A stretch of 64,000 nt of DNA from Deroplatys truncata (lineage: Eukaryota > Arthropoda > Insecta > Mantodea > Mantidae): the NCBI GenBank assembly GCA_030765065.1, contig CM060977.1, positions 95,435,795 through 95,499,794 on the forward strand. The letters are read 5' to 3'. Numbering within the stretch: the stretch's first letter is position 1; every line of letters begins with the position of its first letter. Both the position numbers and the translations under genes were made by a program. The notes beneath the pieces were generated by a model. That model saw only the letters and a program-made list of their open reading frames with translations, was not told where the DNA came from and searched no databases. Positions 45,079 through 56,354 of this stretch are shown one piece after another.

Positions 45079-45799
45079 AAGAGATCGAAGTATTCTTGTA
45101 TTCGACTCTCTAGCGAGTGAACCGTCCGGAAGAATTGGATACTCTTAGATATTACATTACGACGCTACGTCAAGAAGAACAGTGAAGTAAAGGGGAAGCT
45201 GAACTAGTTCATATTAGTGAAGTGACAGTGTAAACTAAGGAAGTCCTAGTGAAGTTGAGCTACATAAAAACAGTGAAGTGACATTGAGAACTTAGAAAAG
45301 TGACACGTTGTTGATCAAGGTCTACAAGGGTAGGAGCCAAAGCCCAGGGATAGCGCCATCCGAGTGGCTCTCCATCCGTGGGGGTTTCCCATGAGGGCAA
45401 TACCTTGAGTGTAAAAAGGTCCCCTCCGCTTGCGCGGAGATGGAAGTGGATACGCCACTTACGCGCGTCAACCCCGAAGGGCGACTACCGATAACCTCGG
45501 TGGGGCCGACAGCAATCTAGCATGCCGTCTACCGGCTCTCCAGGGCGGTACCGGAGGACATTGAGGCGTCTTCTCACAACCCCGGCTGCATAGAAAACCA
45601 TACAGTCGTAACCAATCTCCCACGGGTATCGGGAAACACTGCGCCGTCGAGACCAACCCAATCCGAAAGTACCCCAACCGGAGAGGCTCGAACGATTGGC
45701 CCGACGTACTTCTAGTAGCGTCAGAAATACCACGAGTGCTAGGGGTCGGAACTCCTCCCCTACGGGTTGATAACTGGTGGTCATAATATTAATAAAAAT
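45079..45799. repeat. GC-rich block, unclassified repeat
   Basis: 45180-45310 repeats the phrase AGTGAAGTGACA/AGTGAAGTGACATTGAG several times. 45320-45780 is clearly GC-richer than the surrounding DNA (GGTTTCCCATGAGGGC, GGTCCCCTCCGCTTGCGCGG, CTACGGGTTGATAACTGG). The composition contrast suggests a separate mobile origin, perhaps an element leader, but I recognise no coding motif in either strand. Confidence 0.4.
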
Positions 45800-46325
45800 C
45801 CTTTGACGCTTATAAGAAAAAGGACGGAAATATATGTTTTCAGGCTCCCTGAATAAAAAAACATTTATATAACTATCGTTATGTGTGTGTACCTATAGAC
45901 GCACAACTCAAAAACGAAAAGTTGGTAAATTACCAAGCTTGGTATTTCGGTTCTAAGTTTTCCGGGGCTGGGATAAGAATATTTTTAAGGAAATACTGCC
46001 ACACTTAACTATCCGTTACGTTTAATCTGATTTTCTAAAAAAATGTGTTTAACAATTTTAATTCAAATATTTACAATGTTTGCTTGACAAAAAACTGTAT
46101 ACCTATCTATAAATAGCTAGGAGTAGTTTGTAAAGTTGTCTTCATTCCGAAGGACTTTTATGTAGGGTAAATGTAAGAGATACATGGAAAAAGCACTTGC
46201 TGCACAAAGAATGCACATATTTTTAAAGCTTAATTTATTTCGATGAACTTTTGTGGCATTAGCCATTCGATAAATGCGTTGCTATTGGTTTGAATTTTCA
46301 ATAGATTTCGTTCTTTGAAGCACTG
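45800..46325 (-). repeat. dispersed repeat family A, minus strand, diverged
   Basis: Plus-strand reading CGGAAATATATGTTTTCAGG, ACTCAAAAACGAAAAGTTGG, TTACCAAGCTTGGTATTTCG and GGCATTAGCCATTCG match minus-strand family A copies such as 8616-9260. Both ends are degraded. Confidence 0.65.
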
Positions 46326-46329
46326 CACG

Positions 46330-46720
46330 CCAACAAGGACGGGGTCACTAACGTTTCCACAGGGATTCCAATCCTTACACCGGCACGAGCTGGCTTGCGC
46401 CATCTTCAATCTGGGGTTTTCCTAGCGTCGAGTAGCCTCCATAAAGTGTAAAAACTTGGCCATCTAAGCGCCAGGAAGAAAATCCACCATGCCGCAAACT
46501 CTCACAAATCGCTGTCGCGTGGTCCTGCAACCCTGAAACACATAACAATAAAACAGATGGGGACAGAAAATTATGGATAGAAAATTCGTGGTAGAAGGGA
46601 ACTACCCCCAGGTTTAGCCTACTGATCTGGGAAAACCAGTAAAATAAAACCAACGGCCCAACGGGATTCGAACCCCAGGCCTAACAAATTTGAGCCTTAC
46701 ACCTGCACTCTTCTCTCTTG
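46330..46720 (-). repeat. SINE family S1-like copy, minus strand
   Basis: A near-perfect B-box on the minus strand, GGGGTTCGAATCCCGTTGG, lies near 46675-46657. The body phrases CTGGGAAAACCAGTAAAA, GGACAGAAAATTATGG and GGTCCTGCAACCCTGAAAC (the last also at 44860-44878 as GGTCCTACAACCCTGAAC) identify the family. Confidence 0.65.
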
Positions 46721-48416
46721 CTGTCTACTTCCTATACTTTACACTAAGAAATAAATTTACGTAAGTATACCCAAAGAGGCAACACAGAATGGGATCAAGG
46801 CATCAACTTCCTTCTTGATCCCATGTGATTGTCCACATTTAACTATCTGAACAACATATGTGTTTACTTAATACAATTTTCATGACAAATGTAAGCAGAG
46901 AATGCGCAAATAATTACAATTATAGTGTAAACCATATCGTAGCAGTATCTCTATGTATTTTCAAAGTTCTGTTTCCTGCTAAAACTTTGAAAAGTGCACT
47001 CAAAACTGAAATCAGATATAATTCATATTTATTTATTACATAATCTAAACAAATATATAATTTCATCTTCCAAAATTTAATGTTCATGCAACGCAGAAGA
47101 CAATACATAATGCAACAGGACAGTGGGAAATCAAAAACGCAAATATATCACTATATCTCTCTCTTGGAATAAATGCACCACGAGATTAAAATTGAACTAG
47201 TAAAACACCATCGAACTACAACGTCCCTAAATTATGCTGAAATGAATTGCAAAAGATTAAAAATACTAGGAGTTAAAAAATCCAAAAATTCAATAAATTA
47301 ACAGAACAAAATGACAGACACTAAAGTTAACTTAAGATTCAACAATTGCATATTAAATGTGAAATTACAAACACCAAGTGTAGTATTTATCGGAATTTTA
47401 GTTTTTGAGTTATGGTAATCACAGACAAACACACACACATATGGTCCTTTTTCTGAAGATGCTGACACCTTTACCTAGTTACGTGGTAAATAAATTAATA
47501 ACCTTTCATAAGTATATCTTTTATACCGACTAATAAAGGTTAGAGGGTAGAGAAGGTTATGTAAACGTAACACATCGGATTTTTTCAGTTTTTCTGCCAT
47601 GTTTTGTTTCAGTTCTGTAATCGTTGGCTTTTGTTTCACGATGAATGAGAGGTCTGTGCAGTGACACCGCTAAGCGACCCCCTCCTCAATATAACTGTAA
47701 TGAATTCCCTATTTTGGCCACTGTTTTTCACTCATCTAGCAAAGGCACACAAAAGCATATCTGGCTACAATACCCTTTTCATCACATCCTTCCCCCTCTC
47801 CAGTTCCTCCAGCAAATCGCTGGAGCAGGGACAGATTTTCATTAATCATTCCAGAAATTCTGAGCTCTACAGACCTTTATTTATTTACATCTTTTTTTCG
47901 TGCGGTTAGGGCAACAGCTCTGTTCGTAGCACAAAAGACTGTGTGAATTCATTGTGTTGTTTTTAATTGTTCATGAACTTGAAATGGGAGTTAAAATTCC
48001 GTATGTATACGGAAGGGGGCGAAAAAAATGTAACCCTGAGGATCTTCGTGTTACATACAAAGTTAATGTTTTCAAATTATAAAACGTTTCCCACATTAAG
48101 TGTAGAATGAATTTTCTGTACGCTGAGAGTTATTTGTGTTGGGGCAAATTGCAGTTTTCTAAAGTGTATTTCAGGTTTTACGTTTTGCCTCGAGGTTTGA
48201 AATGGAGGACTAAACAGCGAAAAGTGCCAAAACATAGCAATTTTAGTTGTTTGTATAGTGTTATAATTGGAATTTTCTGTTACATTTTATGTGTATTATC
48301 TAAAATACTCATTATACTTACTGATTAAACTATTTTAATGTATTTTTTCAACTTTAATTTATTTTTGGTCCCTTTAACAGAATGGTTATTTTAACCTAGC
48401 ATCATAGAGAACCTGA
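46721..48416. other. no gene seen; family A fragments near 47375-47600
   Basis: 1.7 kb, AT-rich. 47375-47460 looks like a family A tail (TATTTATCGGAATTTTAG, TGAGTTATGGTAATCACAG) and 47480-47600 like an inverted head (AGAGGGTAGAGAAGGTTATG). The remaining short frames have no motifs. Confidence 0.5.
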
Positions 48417-48679
48417 TACGAGGGTTGATCAGAAACTAAGGTTACAAAGCCTGCAGTGAAACGTGTACATTTTATTACACGAAACCAACTGATAGTAAAT
48501 ACATTAGGTTATTTTCCGACAGAGTCTCCATATCGGCTTAGGCACTTGTGAGTTCGTGGGATGAGTTTGAATATTGCCTCCTGGTAAAAATTCCGTCCTT
48601 GCTTATTCAGACACGTCGCGAAGTGTTTCGTCTTCTCGTCTGAAGCGAATCGTCGGCCTCCTAGGTGCTCGTTCAAGTA

Positions 48680-49112
48680 GATAGACAGATAGATAAGGTA
48701 TCTTTTTTGGTTTCAAATTATTGAAGTTATTACACAAGTATTTAGTGCATGGGCCATTGACCGTACATGCATATTTAAGATACAAGTATGGTGACAAACA
48801 AACAACAGAAAAAAAAAGAAAACAAAAGGAACACGAAAAAGGAAAATAGAGACAAATTACCTTTGTGTAACTGAACAAATTTTGACCTAGTTTGATCTGG
48901 CTTCGCGCACTTTAGCCAAGAAATTGTCCATGTTTTGCAAGTTCCTCTGGTCAACCAGTAGCTCCCAAAATGCCAATCTCTTTCTTGGGGGACTTAAGAA
49001 TTTTTCTTTGAGTTAATTTTTCGTTGGTTCTTCCACTGTACACATTCCGCCAAAATATGTACCCAGTCCTCCTCCAAATCACAGAATGGGCAGATTCTCC
49101 TGGCAGAATCAT
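48680..49112 (-). pseudogene. LINE 3' end inserted in mariner
   Basis: The minus-strand reading from 49112 is RRICPFCDLEEDWVHILAEC, followed by VQWKNQRK: the CxxC-H-C terminal motif of a non-LTR retrotransposon, then a stop and about 250 bases of 3' UTR. It ends at 48680 in a short ATCTGTCT repeat, as expected for a LINE tail, in the middle of the mariner transposase gene. It is 5' truncated, the usual result of incomplete target-primed reverse transcription. Confidence 0.75.
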
Positions 49113-49301
49113 CCGCCATTTGGAAAAAGACGAAAGTCACTTGGAGCGAGGTATAGGGCTAGAGGGTGGTCGATGATGTCCCAACGAATCTGCTTTAACA
49201 GCGTGGTGGTCTTCTGGGCTGTATGAGTTCGCGCGTTGTCGTGAAAGAAAATGACGCCCTCGGTGAGAAGTCCTGGTCATTCCTTCGCGCAATCATGTGA
49301 A

Positions 49302-49683
49302 ATAACTAATAAATGAAAAACAATTTTAACCGGAAAGAAGCTCTCCGTGTGCATAAAGCCTGGACCTATCTTGGAGAAACTGATACATAGAAATAGCAGA
49401 CATAATAATACCTCGCCAAACCCACCCACTCCCAGAGACGCGAGCCAATCACTGCACAGGACCTCACAGTAAGCCCCGCCCACCCCCACTATATAAGAAA
49501 AAGTCTCCAGATTCAGACTCCGACCACCGCAGACACTGAATCACTTCACCCCGAAGATGCCAAGCGCTGTACTTGGCGAAACGTTGGTATCCACGATGCC
49601 TTCTAGACCACGGCCTACAAGCCCGGATAGTTGTAATTCATTTATTAGTTATGACGCCGGCCGTGAAAGCCTCAGTATGTACA
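49302..49683 (+). mobile_element. 382-bp insertion with 11-bp TSD, Penelope-like candidate
   Basis: The direct repeat AATCATGTGAA lies at 49291-49301 and 49684-49694. The left end ATAACTAATAAATGAA (49302-49317) is the exact reverse complement of TTCATTTATTAGTTAT at 49637-49652. A promoter-like CCCACTATATAAGAAAAAG lies near 49484-49502. Downstream, CCGAAGATGCCAAGCGC and CTTGGCGAAACGTTGG (49550-49587) form a stem of GCCAAG/CTTGGC followed by GAAAC. This arrangement is known from the terminal repeats of Penelope-like elements. No protein is encoded. Confidence 0.6.
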
Positions 49684-50599
49684 AATCATGTGAAGGTCTC
49701 ACACTATCGGTTACTGGTCACTGTGTGCCCTCTTTCCAAAAAACTCCATGAGTATGACACCCGCGCTGTCCCAAAGCAGTGTGGCGATCACCTTCCCGGC
49801 AGATGGCGTTACCTTAAACTTCTTTGTCTGTATAGAGTAGGGGTGTTTCCACCCCATTAACGACCACTTACTGTTGGGGTTGTAGTGGTAAATCCATATT
49901 TCGTCACTCGTGACACTGTGATAAAGAAAACTGCCCCCTTCCGTGGAAAGCCGTTGCATACTTGCTCCCATGCGCTTTTCCTTGTGCTGGTTGGGTAGAT
50001 TTCGTGAACCCATCGCGAGCAAACTTTTCGGTACTGCAGAATATCCTGAATAATGTGATGAACACTTCCGAACGACATTCCCAAGTATACCGTCATATGC
50101 CGTAACGTGATCCTGCTATTGTCCTGAATCAGCTCCTCCATACCAGCTGTGCTGTTGTGCTGGGTTGGCCACTGCGATCCTCGTCGGTGACATTTTCTCT
50201 ACCGACTGCAAACTTTCGACACTATTATGCGACATGCTGTCGAGATATAACAGCGTCTCCTTAATCCTGTACCAGCTGGCGGTGTATTTCAGCTGCGGTT
50301 ATATGTTTCGCCCACAGAAATCGAATAACAGAACGGATTTCTTCGCTAGTGCAGTTTTCAAAACATGTCGGCATTTGTGTTTACCTACAGCCAACGTTAT
50401 AGAATGGCGAGTGACTGAAAATCTGCACAGCTACTAACCGCATGTGTTAGAATTACCGTACACTACTAAATTCTCTATAACAGACGAAACTCCAGGAATA
50501 TTGGCCTTGTAACCTTAGTTTCTGATCATCCCTTGTAGTAATGGTAACAATTACTCTTTGCAATAGTTTAAAGAGTTTGCGCTTTCTGAAAAAAACATC

Positions 50600-51980
50600 A
50601 AAGTGTTTTCATTCTTTAGTGATTATTTAGTGCACTTGGTAGGTCACTGAAAATAGCCCGAAGTCTCCTTGGACATTGCAGCAGGATGTACTGCGCAGTA
50701 GGCGTTGTATAGCAGGTCTCACATTTTGGTGGTAGTTCTTTATTAAGGTTGAATGAGTGTGTCAGTTTGCAGTGACCAATTCTAAAGCGAGTAGGTGAGG
50801 AGGGGGACTTAGCTGCTCGACAAGATGTTTTGTACCTATGCTCTCGGGAGGGAGGGGTGAGGTGAAAGGAGTCAGATTGCAGCCAGACAGGAGACACGAC
50901 AAAGCAGAGGGCAGGGTCCCTAGCTATTACAGATTCAAGCTCCCCGATTGGCAACTGAATCAAGCGCCTCCCGTTCCCCCGTAGGCTTGCACATCCCACT
51001 GAGGGGCCCGGACTGCGAGACCACTCCAGGGGGCAAAGACTGGGCAGAATATCCTTTTCCCCTGCAACACCGAGACTCCTGCCAAAACTATCAAGCCTGA
51101 AACAACCAAGCTAATGAAAGGTGAAGTGAAATGAGAATGGAGGTGAAATGGAGGGACAAGAAATTCGGGGGATGTAAGGAACCTTCCCAGCATTCGCCTA
51201 GCAATCCGGAGAAACCCCTGAAAAATCTCACGTAAGAAAGTTCGGCCGCAGGAATGGAACCCTCGACCTCCGAATGCGGGCCACAAACATTCAGACATTA
51301 CCTCCTGAGCCATTCCGCTCGGTCTGAGGCGAGTAATTACAATTTGCTCTCGACGTTCAATTGTTGGGAAAGGTTCAAAGAAATTAATGGATTTAGCGCT
51401 GTAATATTAATTTACTGTAGGTTGTTGATCATACCTTCCTTTGTGTTTCAATAAGTATTCATTTGGTGTAGCTAATGCCATCATGGTGTGTTGAAGTTAT
51501 TGCATAGTCACTGATGGATTGTCGGGTGGCTTCCTTTGCAGCCTTATCAGGTTTTGCATTCCCTTCAATACCTGCATGAGCGGGGACCCAAATGAGGGTT
51601 ATTTTTCCCAGTGTGCTGAATGGTGGAATATAAGTAAAGTATATCACTTATTGAAAGCTACCTAGGGCTTCGATTCTGGCTAGCAAGAATTGTAATTGAT
51701 GAATCAATGTAAATTATATGATTTGTTTTATTTGCCTATTGAATGATGGACTGCAATGCTTCTTTAATTGCAAAAGCCTTACAGTAGAAAATGGAAAAGT
51801 ACTGCGGAAATGTATAGAGTATGATGTGAGTGGGATATATCACTGCACAGCCGCGTCCTTCGAGTGTTGCTGAGCCACCTGTGAAGATCCCTGTGACATC
51901 TCTGAGACCTGTTATTGTTATTCTGTGTCTTTATGGCAAACCCATTTCGGATCGGATTCTTAAACAAATAAAAATAAATG
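50600..51980 (-). pseudogene. LINE RNase H and C-terminal region, interrupted by SINE
   Basis: Minus-strand remnant of an I-clade-like element. From the right: FTGGSATLEGRGCA (near 51890; the catalytic Asp of TDGS is Gly), CKAFAIKEALQSIIQ (near 51770), HIIYIDSSITILASQ (near 51700), LIWVPAHAGIEGNAKPDKAA (near 51595-51535). After a SINE at 50838-51334 come PTRFRIGHCKLTHSFNL and PPKCETC with LLQC (near 50720-50660). Stops interrupt most segments. It resembles the LINE at 15777-19505 in domain order but is clearly a different copy. Confidence 0.75.
50838..51334 (-). repeat. tRNA-derived SINE, family S1, nested in LINE
   Basis: The minus-strand head from 51334, GACCGAGCGGAATGGCTCAG, has an A-box; GTCGAGGGTTCCATTCC near 51270 is the B-box. 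The body contains (plus strand) GAGAATGGAGGTGAAATGG, GGGACAAGAAATTCGG and CAGCATTCGCCTAGCAATCC; the 3' part begins GGGAGGGAGGGGTGAGGTG near 50848. It parallels the copy at 24770-25176 along its whole length. Confidence 0.75.
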
Positions 51981-52009
51981 CATTTTTAATATTGTACTGT
52001 ACGAATTTC

Positions 52010-52289
52010 CTATTGTGAAGTCTGAATTCGGCATCACTTCACAGAAAAATCCTTAATTCCTATACTCCTTGGAATAGAGAGGCAGGTTTTAGCTCACTTT
52101 TAGGTGAACGTTTTAAATATGGCAAAGTTTATATATCAAAGCAGTGTCATTTGTATACCTATAAATATATGAGCGTTTATTATAAATGTTTACTTCTACT
52201 TTAAAGGATTACGCCTCTCTTTGTAGGACTTGTACTGGACGACTTAAAAGCCAATGACTTGGGTCAGTAGCCTGTCGAAGAGCGAGCAA
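52010..52289. other. no gene seen
   Basis: About 280 bases between a LINE fragment and a SINE, without recognised content. Confidence 0.4.
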
Positions 52290-52548
52290 ACTCTGGATCA
52301 TAGAATATCCAGGATGGGTGATCAGCCCAGTGCCTGTTATGGCGATGAAGAGGAAGGAAATGAAATGCAGTCATGAAAGGGATGATCAGAAAACTAGTGG
52401 CTCAAATTATCCAACACAGCACTCGCCTAGCGACCGAGGAAAACCGCGAGAAAACCTTCGGTCAGATTTGTCATCCGAGGGATTTGAACCCGGAACCTAG
52501 TAATGGGGGCCACATATGTTACCGCCTTAGCCATCCCTCTCGGTTCGA
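52290..52548 (-). repeat. tRNA-derived SINE, minus strand
   Basis: The minus-strand head from about 52545, CCGAGAGGGATGGCTAAGG, has an A-box, and GTTCCGGGTTCAAATCCC (near 52497-52480) is a clean B-box. The body has (plus) CGACCGAGGAAAACCGCGAG and ACTCGCCTAGCGACCG; the left end contains CCAGTGCCTGTTATGGC. About 260 bp, shorter than the other S1 copies. Confidence 0.75.
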
Positions 52549-52734
52549 TTTATACTTCGAAAGATTTTTCTCTGAGTGATACTTTCTGGTATAAATGACT
52601 CGTTTTGTTAGAATCTATTAACGATAGCTAAATGAAATTTTGATATGCTATTAACGACACCTTAATTCTGTTACAGATCTACGTTCGTGTTAATAAGCAG
52701 ACTAGTTAAGTTACAAAAAATTAATTGCTGATAA

Positions 52735-52860
52735 ATTTTAATAAAATAAATCTGATGTATTACACTCACATGACTTTCTCTGACTCAACTAAAACTATTT
52801 TTACAAAGGTTTATTCTGCATCTACTTCATGTCAATCGAGATATAAATTTGCAGAAAGTA
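52735..52860 (+). repeat. dispersed repeat family A, head only
   Basis: CTGATGTATTACACTCACAT, then GACTTTCTCTGACTC and TTTATTCTGCATCTACTTC. It is directly followed by an inverted full copy. Confidence 0.75.
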
Positions 52861-53690
52861 AGTGCTATAGTAAGTAGGGGAAGTATTGCATTCCACCCAA
52901 AAATGCGATACCGAGATTTCACCGGAAATGTATATTTTGAGGTGCCCTGAATCCAAATAAAGCATTTTTTGGAAAAATGTCCGTATGTGTGTCTGTCTTT
53001 CAGGCTTTGAACAGTATAACTCAAAAACGAAAATTCGGATAAATACCAAACTTGGTCTTTGAGTATAGTATCTTCGAAGGATGCGACAAGAAGAATTTCA
53101 ACAAAATCTCCCACCCCAGACTATCTATTACATGGAATATTTTTCGAAAAATTTGATTCACTTAAAAATGGCTCTAACAATTTTGAATAAAGTATAAAAC
53201 ATTTAAGATATTTTCATGGCAAATTTAATATATATTTTGAATTTTCTGGGAATTTCCACAATAGTTCTCTTCGTTCTGAATGATTTTCGCATAACTGGTA
53301 AAATTTTACTAAAAAAAATGCAGATTTCCTTAAAACAGAATTTAGGTCATATACGTTTATTGTTGAGTGTATCATTTTCAAGATATTCTTTGTTTTGTTT
53401 GAATTTTCCAAAACCTATACTTTTTCTCAAACTGGAATTCGTTATTATTTTTTGTTATGCCCTGGACATACAAAGAGAATGAAATTCTCCACGTAGCAAC
53501 CAGCTCTTAAAATATTTGAATATCTCTTAAAGCCTACTATATTCCCCTTGCACCTACAAGAAAACTAGCAATAAGTTTCTGTAAACGTTTATCTCGATTA
53601 ACATGAAGTAGATGAAGAATAAGCGTTTGTAAAAATAATTTGTATAAGAGTAGAGAAAGTCATGTGAGTGCAACACATCAGATTTTTGTA
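52861..53690 (-). repeat. dispersed repeat family A, full copy, minus strand
   Basis: In plus-strand reading it runs from the inverted tail (ATAGTAAGTAGGGGAAGTAT, TGCATTCCACCCAAAAATGC) to the inverted head (GTAGAGAAAGTCATGTGAGT at about 53650, then GCAACACATCAGATTT). About 830 bp. The small frames on both strands are not shared with other copies. Confidence 0.8.
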
Positions 53691-54300
53691 AATTAAAAAT
53701 AAAAAGGCACTCCCGAGAAACAGAGAAAATCTCCAACTAGCATTTACATAGAGCGCTTTTTTTAAAATGTTTTGTTTTCTCAAAAATTTTTATAACTATT
53801 TAGATTAAAATGCCATACATTAAAGATATTCAAATAACAAATAAAATGTGAATTTGAATTTTTTGAGAATAGCCTAAAATCCCTCTTCATTCGGGAGGAA
53901 TTTTGTATAATCTTGTATAGCTGTTAGACGATAAGCGATAGACGAAAACATGCTACAGAAGAAATATATATCTTAAAATATGCATATTATTTCAAATAGC
54001 TTTTCTGTCCTTTCTTTTTGTTTTGTCAACCGGCATTTCCGAGATATCCGTTATTAATGGTTCGAATTGTACAATAATTGGTCATTCTCTTAAAGTCCTT
54101 TCAACATTCAGTTGTTTCTCGCAATATCATGGAAACAGTATGGAATTTTAAGACCAGCATACAGCTTCCAGTTCTTAAACATTTGGCTGTTGCTGTTCTC
54201 TTTGTATCTATAACCACGTGTGTAATGTAGGTACTTTCAGAAAGTATATCTAGATTAAAATAAAGTTGGTAGGAAAACAGAATAATTTGTATATCGATTA
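53691..54300 (-). repeat. dispersed repeat family A, second subtype, minus strand
   Basis: Shows the second subtype interior: TTTAAGACCAGCATACAGC, CTTCCAGTTCTTAAACATTTG and TCTCGCAATATCATGGAAAC. It lacks its tail half, starting directly after the preceding copy. Confidence 0.7.
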
Positions 54301-55094
54301 ATAAGCGATACAGGATACATTTGAATGTAACATTTTTTTTAAAATAAATTTAAATATAAGCATTATACCTACAATGATACAATATATATAAAATTAAAGA
54401 GGACATTACAATTTATAAAACAACAATGAAAACTAAAAATGTAATTTTCCCACAGTTTTCACATTTTGTCTACCCTGAATTGCGCTAGTTTCTGTTATTG
54501 CGAAGCTTCAGTCATTAAACACAAGATTATATAACGTTATATGCAATCATATTGTTTTGCCTAACATTTTTTTATTCAAAACAGTCGCTGTTAACTACTT
54601 TTAAAACACATTGTAGCTATTGAAATGAGGTCAGTGGAATAATTTTGTTCCACAGCATCGGCGAAACGCCCTACTGCTCCGAGATGGGGTATCATCGGAT
54701 ATTTTCTCAGAGGAGGAGAGGGTGCATGTGATGGAGAAAATCGAGGTCACCAGAAACTCCGTCCGGTGAGTACGGAAGATTATCTAATAAAATCCAATTT
54801 CGTAGATACTGATGAAATGTAGGCAAAGCGTGAAATTGAGAGACAATCCAATGAAGGTAACATTCTGAATCTCAGCCCTCAAAATGCTCCAACAGGCATC
54901 CGGCAAAGTTGAGGTTACCTCTGGGCATTACAATGAAAACAATGGAAACTTCCGAACTAGCTTACTTGCATACCAGCTTACTAACACAGACAACTAAAGA
55001 CATATCGAATTTTTACTGCCTCTGCTATTAACTTACAGTGAGTAGAAGTATTTTTATATTCCACCCAAAAACGACACCTGGATTTAATATCAAA
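54301..55094. other. no recognisable gene
   Basis: AT-rich to about 54640, then a GC-richer stretch (54650-54930: GAGGAGGAGAGGGTGCATG, CCGTCCGGTGAGTACG) that may be an old transposase or SINE relic but gave no convincing motif in any frame. Confidence 0.4.
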
Positions 55095-56354
55095 TACACA
55101 CTGCCGTTTGTAAAAATTGCAACTCCAAGAAGGAAACGCATGAATTCAATGAATTTAATATCACAGGTTAGGTACATGACAAATGATAAACTTTTCAAAT
55201 GTATACATGCATGACCTTTAAGCCCTAATATTCAGTATTTTGTGTGGCCTTCATGCGCTGCAATTGGAGCTGCTATACACCGTGGCATTGAATCAAAACG
55301 GTTTTGAATAAGTTCCTAAGGGATTTGCCTCCACGAAGTTTGTATTCGAGCCCACAAATCCGTGACACTGATTACTGGAGGACCATGACGCACCAGGTGC
55401 CGACCAACCATATCCCAGATCGATGGGCGTCATGTCAGGCGAACGTGCAGGCCAGGGAAGCAACGGTACCCGTCGCTTTTCGAAGAAGGCTTGTACATTC
55501 CTCGCAATATGTGGCCGGGCATTGTCCTGTTGAAATGTGGCCTGTGGAGATACATGAAGCAGGGGAAGTATCTCAGGCTCTACAACCACCGTTAGGTACC
55601 GGTTGCTGTTCAAAGTGCCCTCAATTCGTAGGAGGCAAGATCGGTTGTTGTAACCAATGGCGCCCCAAACCATCGCACCTGGTGTTTATCCGCTATGCCG
55701 CTCAACAATGCAGCCTTCCAGGTTGCGCTCACCACCGTACGCCGGACACGTATGTGGCCATCACTGTAGGACACGTTGAAGGTAGACATGGAGCGATTCA
55801 GGAACGAATCGTTCATATGAATGGCTACCAGGAAAGAATCGCATGAATCGTGTCAGACTTAGCATCAAAATTAATTTTAAGAATCGTGCATGAATCGTCG
55901 TTCAAAAAGAATTGCAAGAATCGTGCATGAATCATCGTTCAAAAAGAATCGTGATCAGGATATTCTCGATTCATTCTCGCTTGCGCTTTGTTTACTACTC
56001 ACCCTTAGCTTTGGCTGCCAAGCCGAGCCCGCACGAATGCTGCCGAGTGAGTACGATGATGAGCAGGGAATTTACCAAACATGGTGATGCTATATCGTAG
56101 TATACGAAAACAGAACAGCACCGTAATAAATATAAGAACATGCAATGATATAACTCAGCCAATTCTGATATATTAAAAGGTACCTTGAATATGCTGATAT
56201 AAAATATATATATATATATATATGTATATAACAAATTATTATTCTCTGCATACCGGGCTTTTAACTTTTCGCGTATTTATTAAAATTATAGAGCTTATTT
56301 GCGCACGCAACATTGGTAGTAGAGACGTATAATAATAATAAAAAATTGGACAAA

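Larger units (their letters stand above)
48500..50235 (-). pseudogene. mariner transposase pseudogene, twice interrupted
   Basis: Reading from the right: MSPTRIAVANPAQQHS, DSGQ, LGMSFGSVHHIIQDIL (helix-turn-helix), SLLAMGSRNLPNQHKEK, HSVTSDEIWIYHYNPNSK (first Asp, near 49910-49860), GKVIATLLWDSAGVILMEFF (near 49790). After the 49302-49683 insertion it continues EGVIFFHDNARTHTAQKTTT (second Asp, near 49260-49200) and LAPSDFRLFP (near 49160). After the 48680-49112 insertion the C-terminal HTH-free end continues to about 48500. Frameshifts and stops are scattered through all parts. Confidence 0.85.
48417..50537 (-). mobile_element. mariner element carrying two nested insertions
   Basis: The left end TACGAGGGTTGATCAGAAAC and the right end on the minus strand TACAAGGGATGATCAGAAAC continue as matched TAAGGTTACAAAGCC / TAAGGTTACAAGGCC. 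TA lies at both outer ends. The element is about 2.1 kb instead of ~1.3 kb because a LINE 3' fragment (48680-49112) and a 382-bp element (49302-49683) have inserted into it. Confidence 0.9.

Noticed and set aside
45320-45790. Fragment of rRNA or bacterial contamination because of high GC
   Set aside because: No rRNA motif was recognised, and the flanks grade into ordinary repeats of this genome; left as unclassified.
46620-46680. Possible tRNA gene (GGGGTTCGAATCCC on the minus strand)
   Set aside because: Only the B-box arm is tRNA-like; the surrounding sequence matches the SINE family and no cloverleaf is apparent.
55304-55846. 180-codon plus-strand frame
   Set aside because: Opposite-strand shadow of the Tc1 transposase, whose DDE motifs are on the minus strand.
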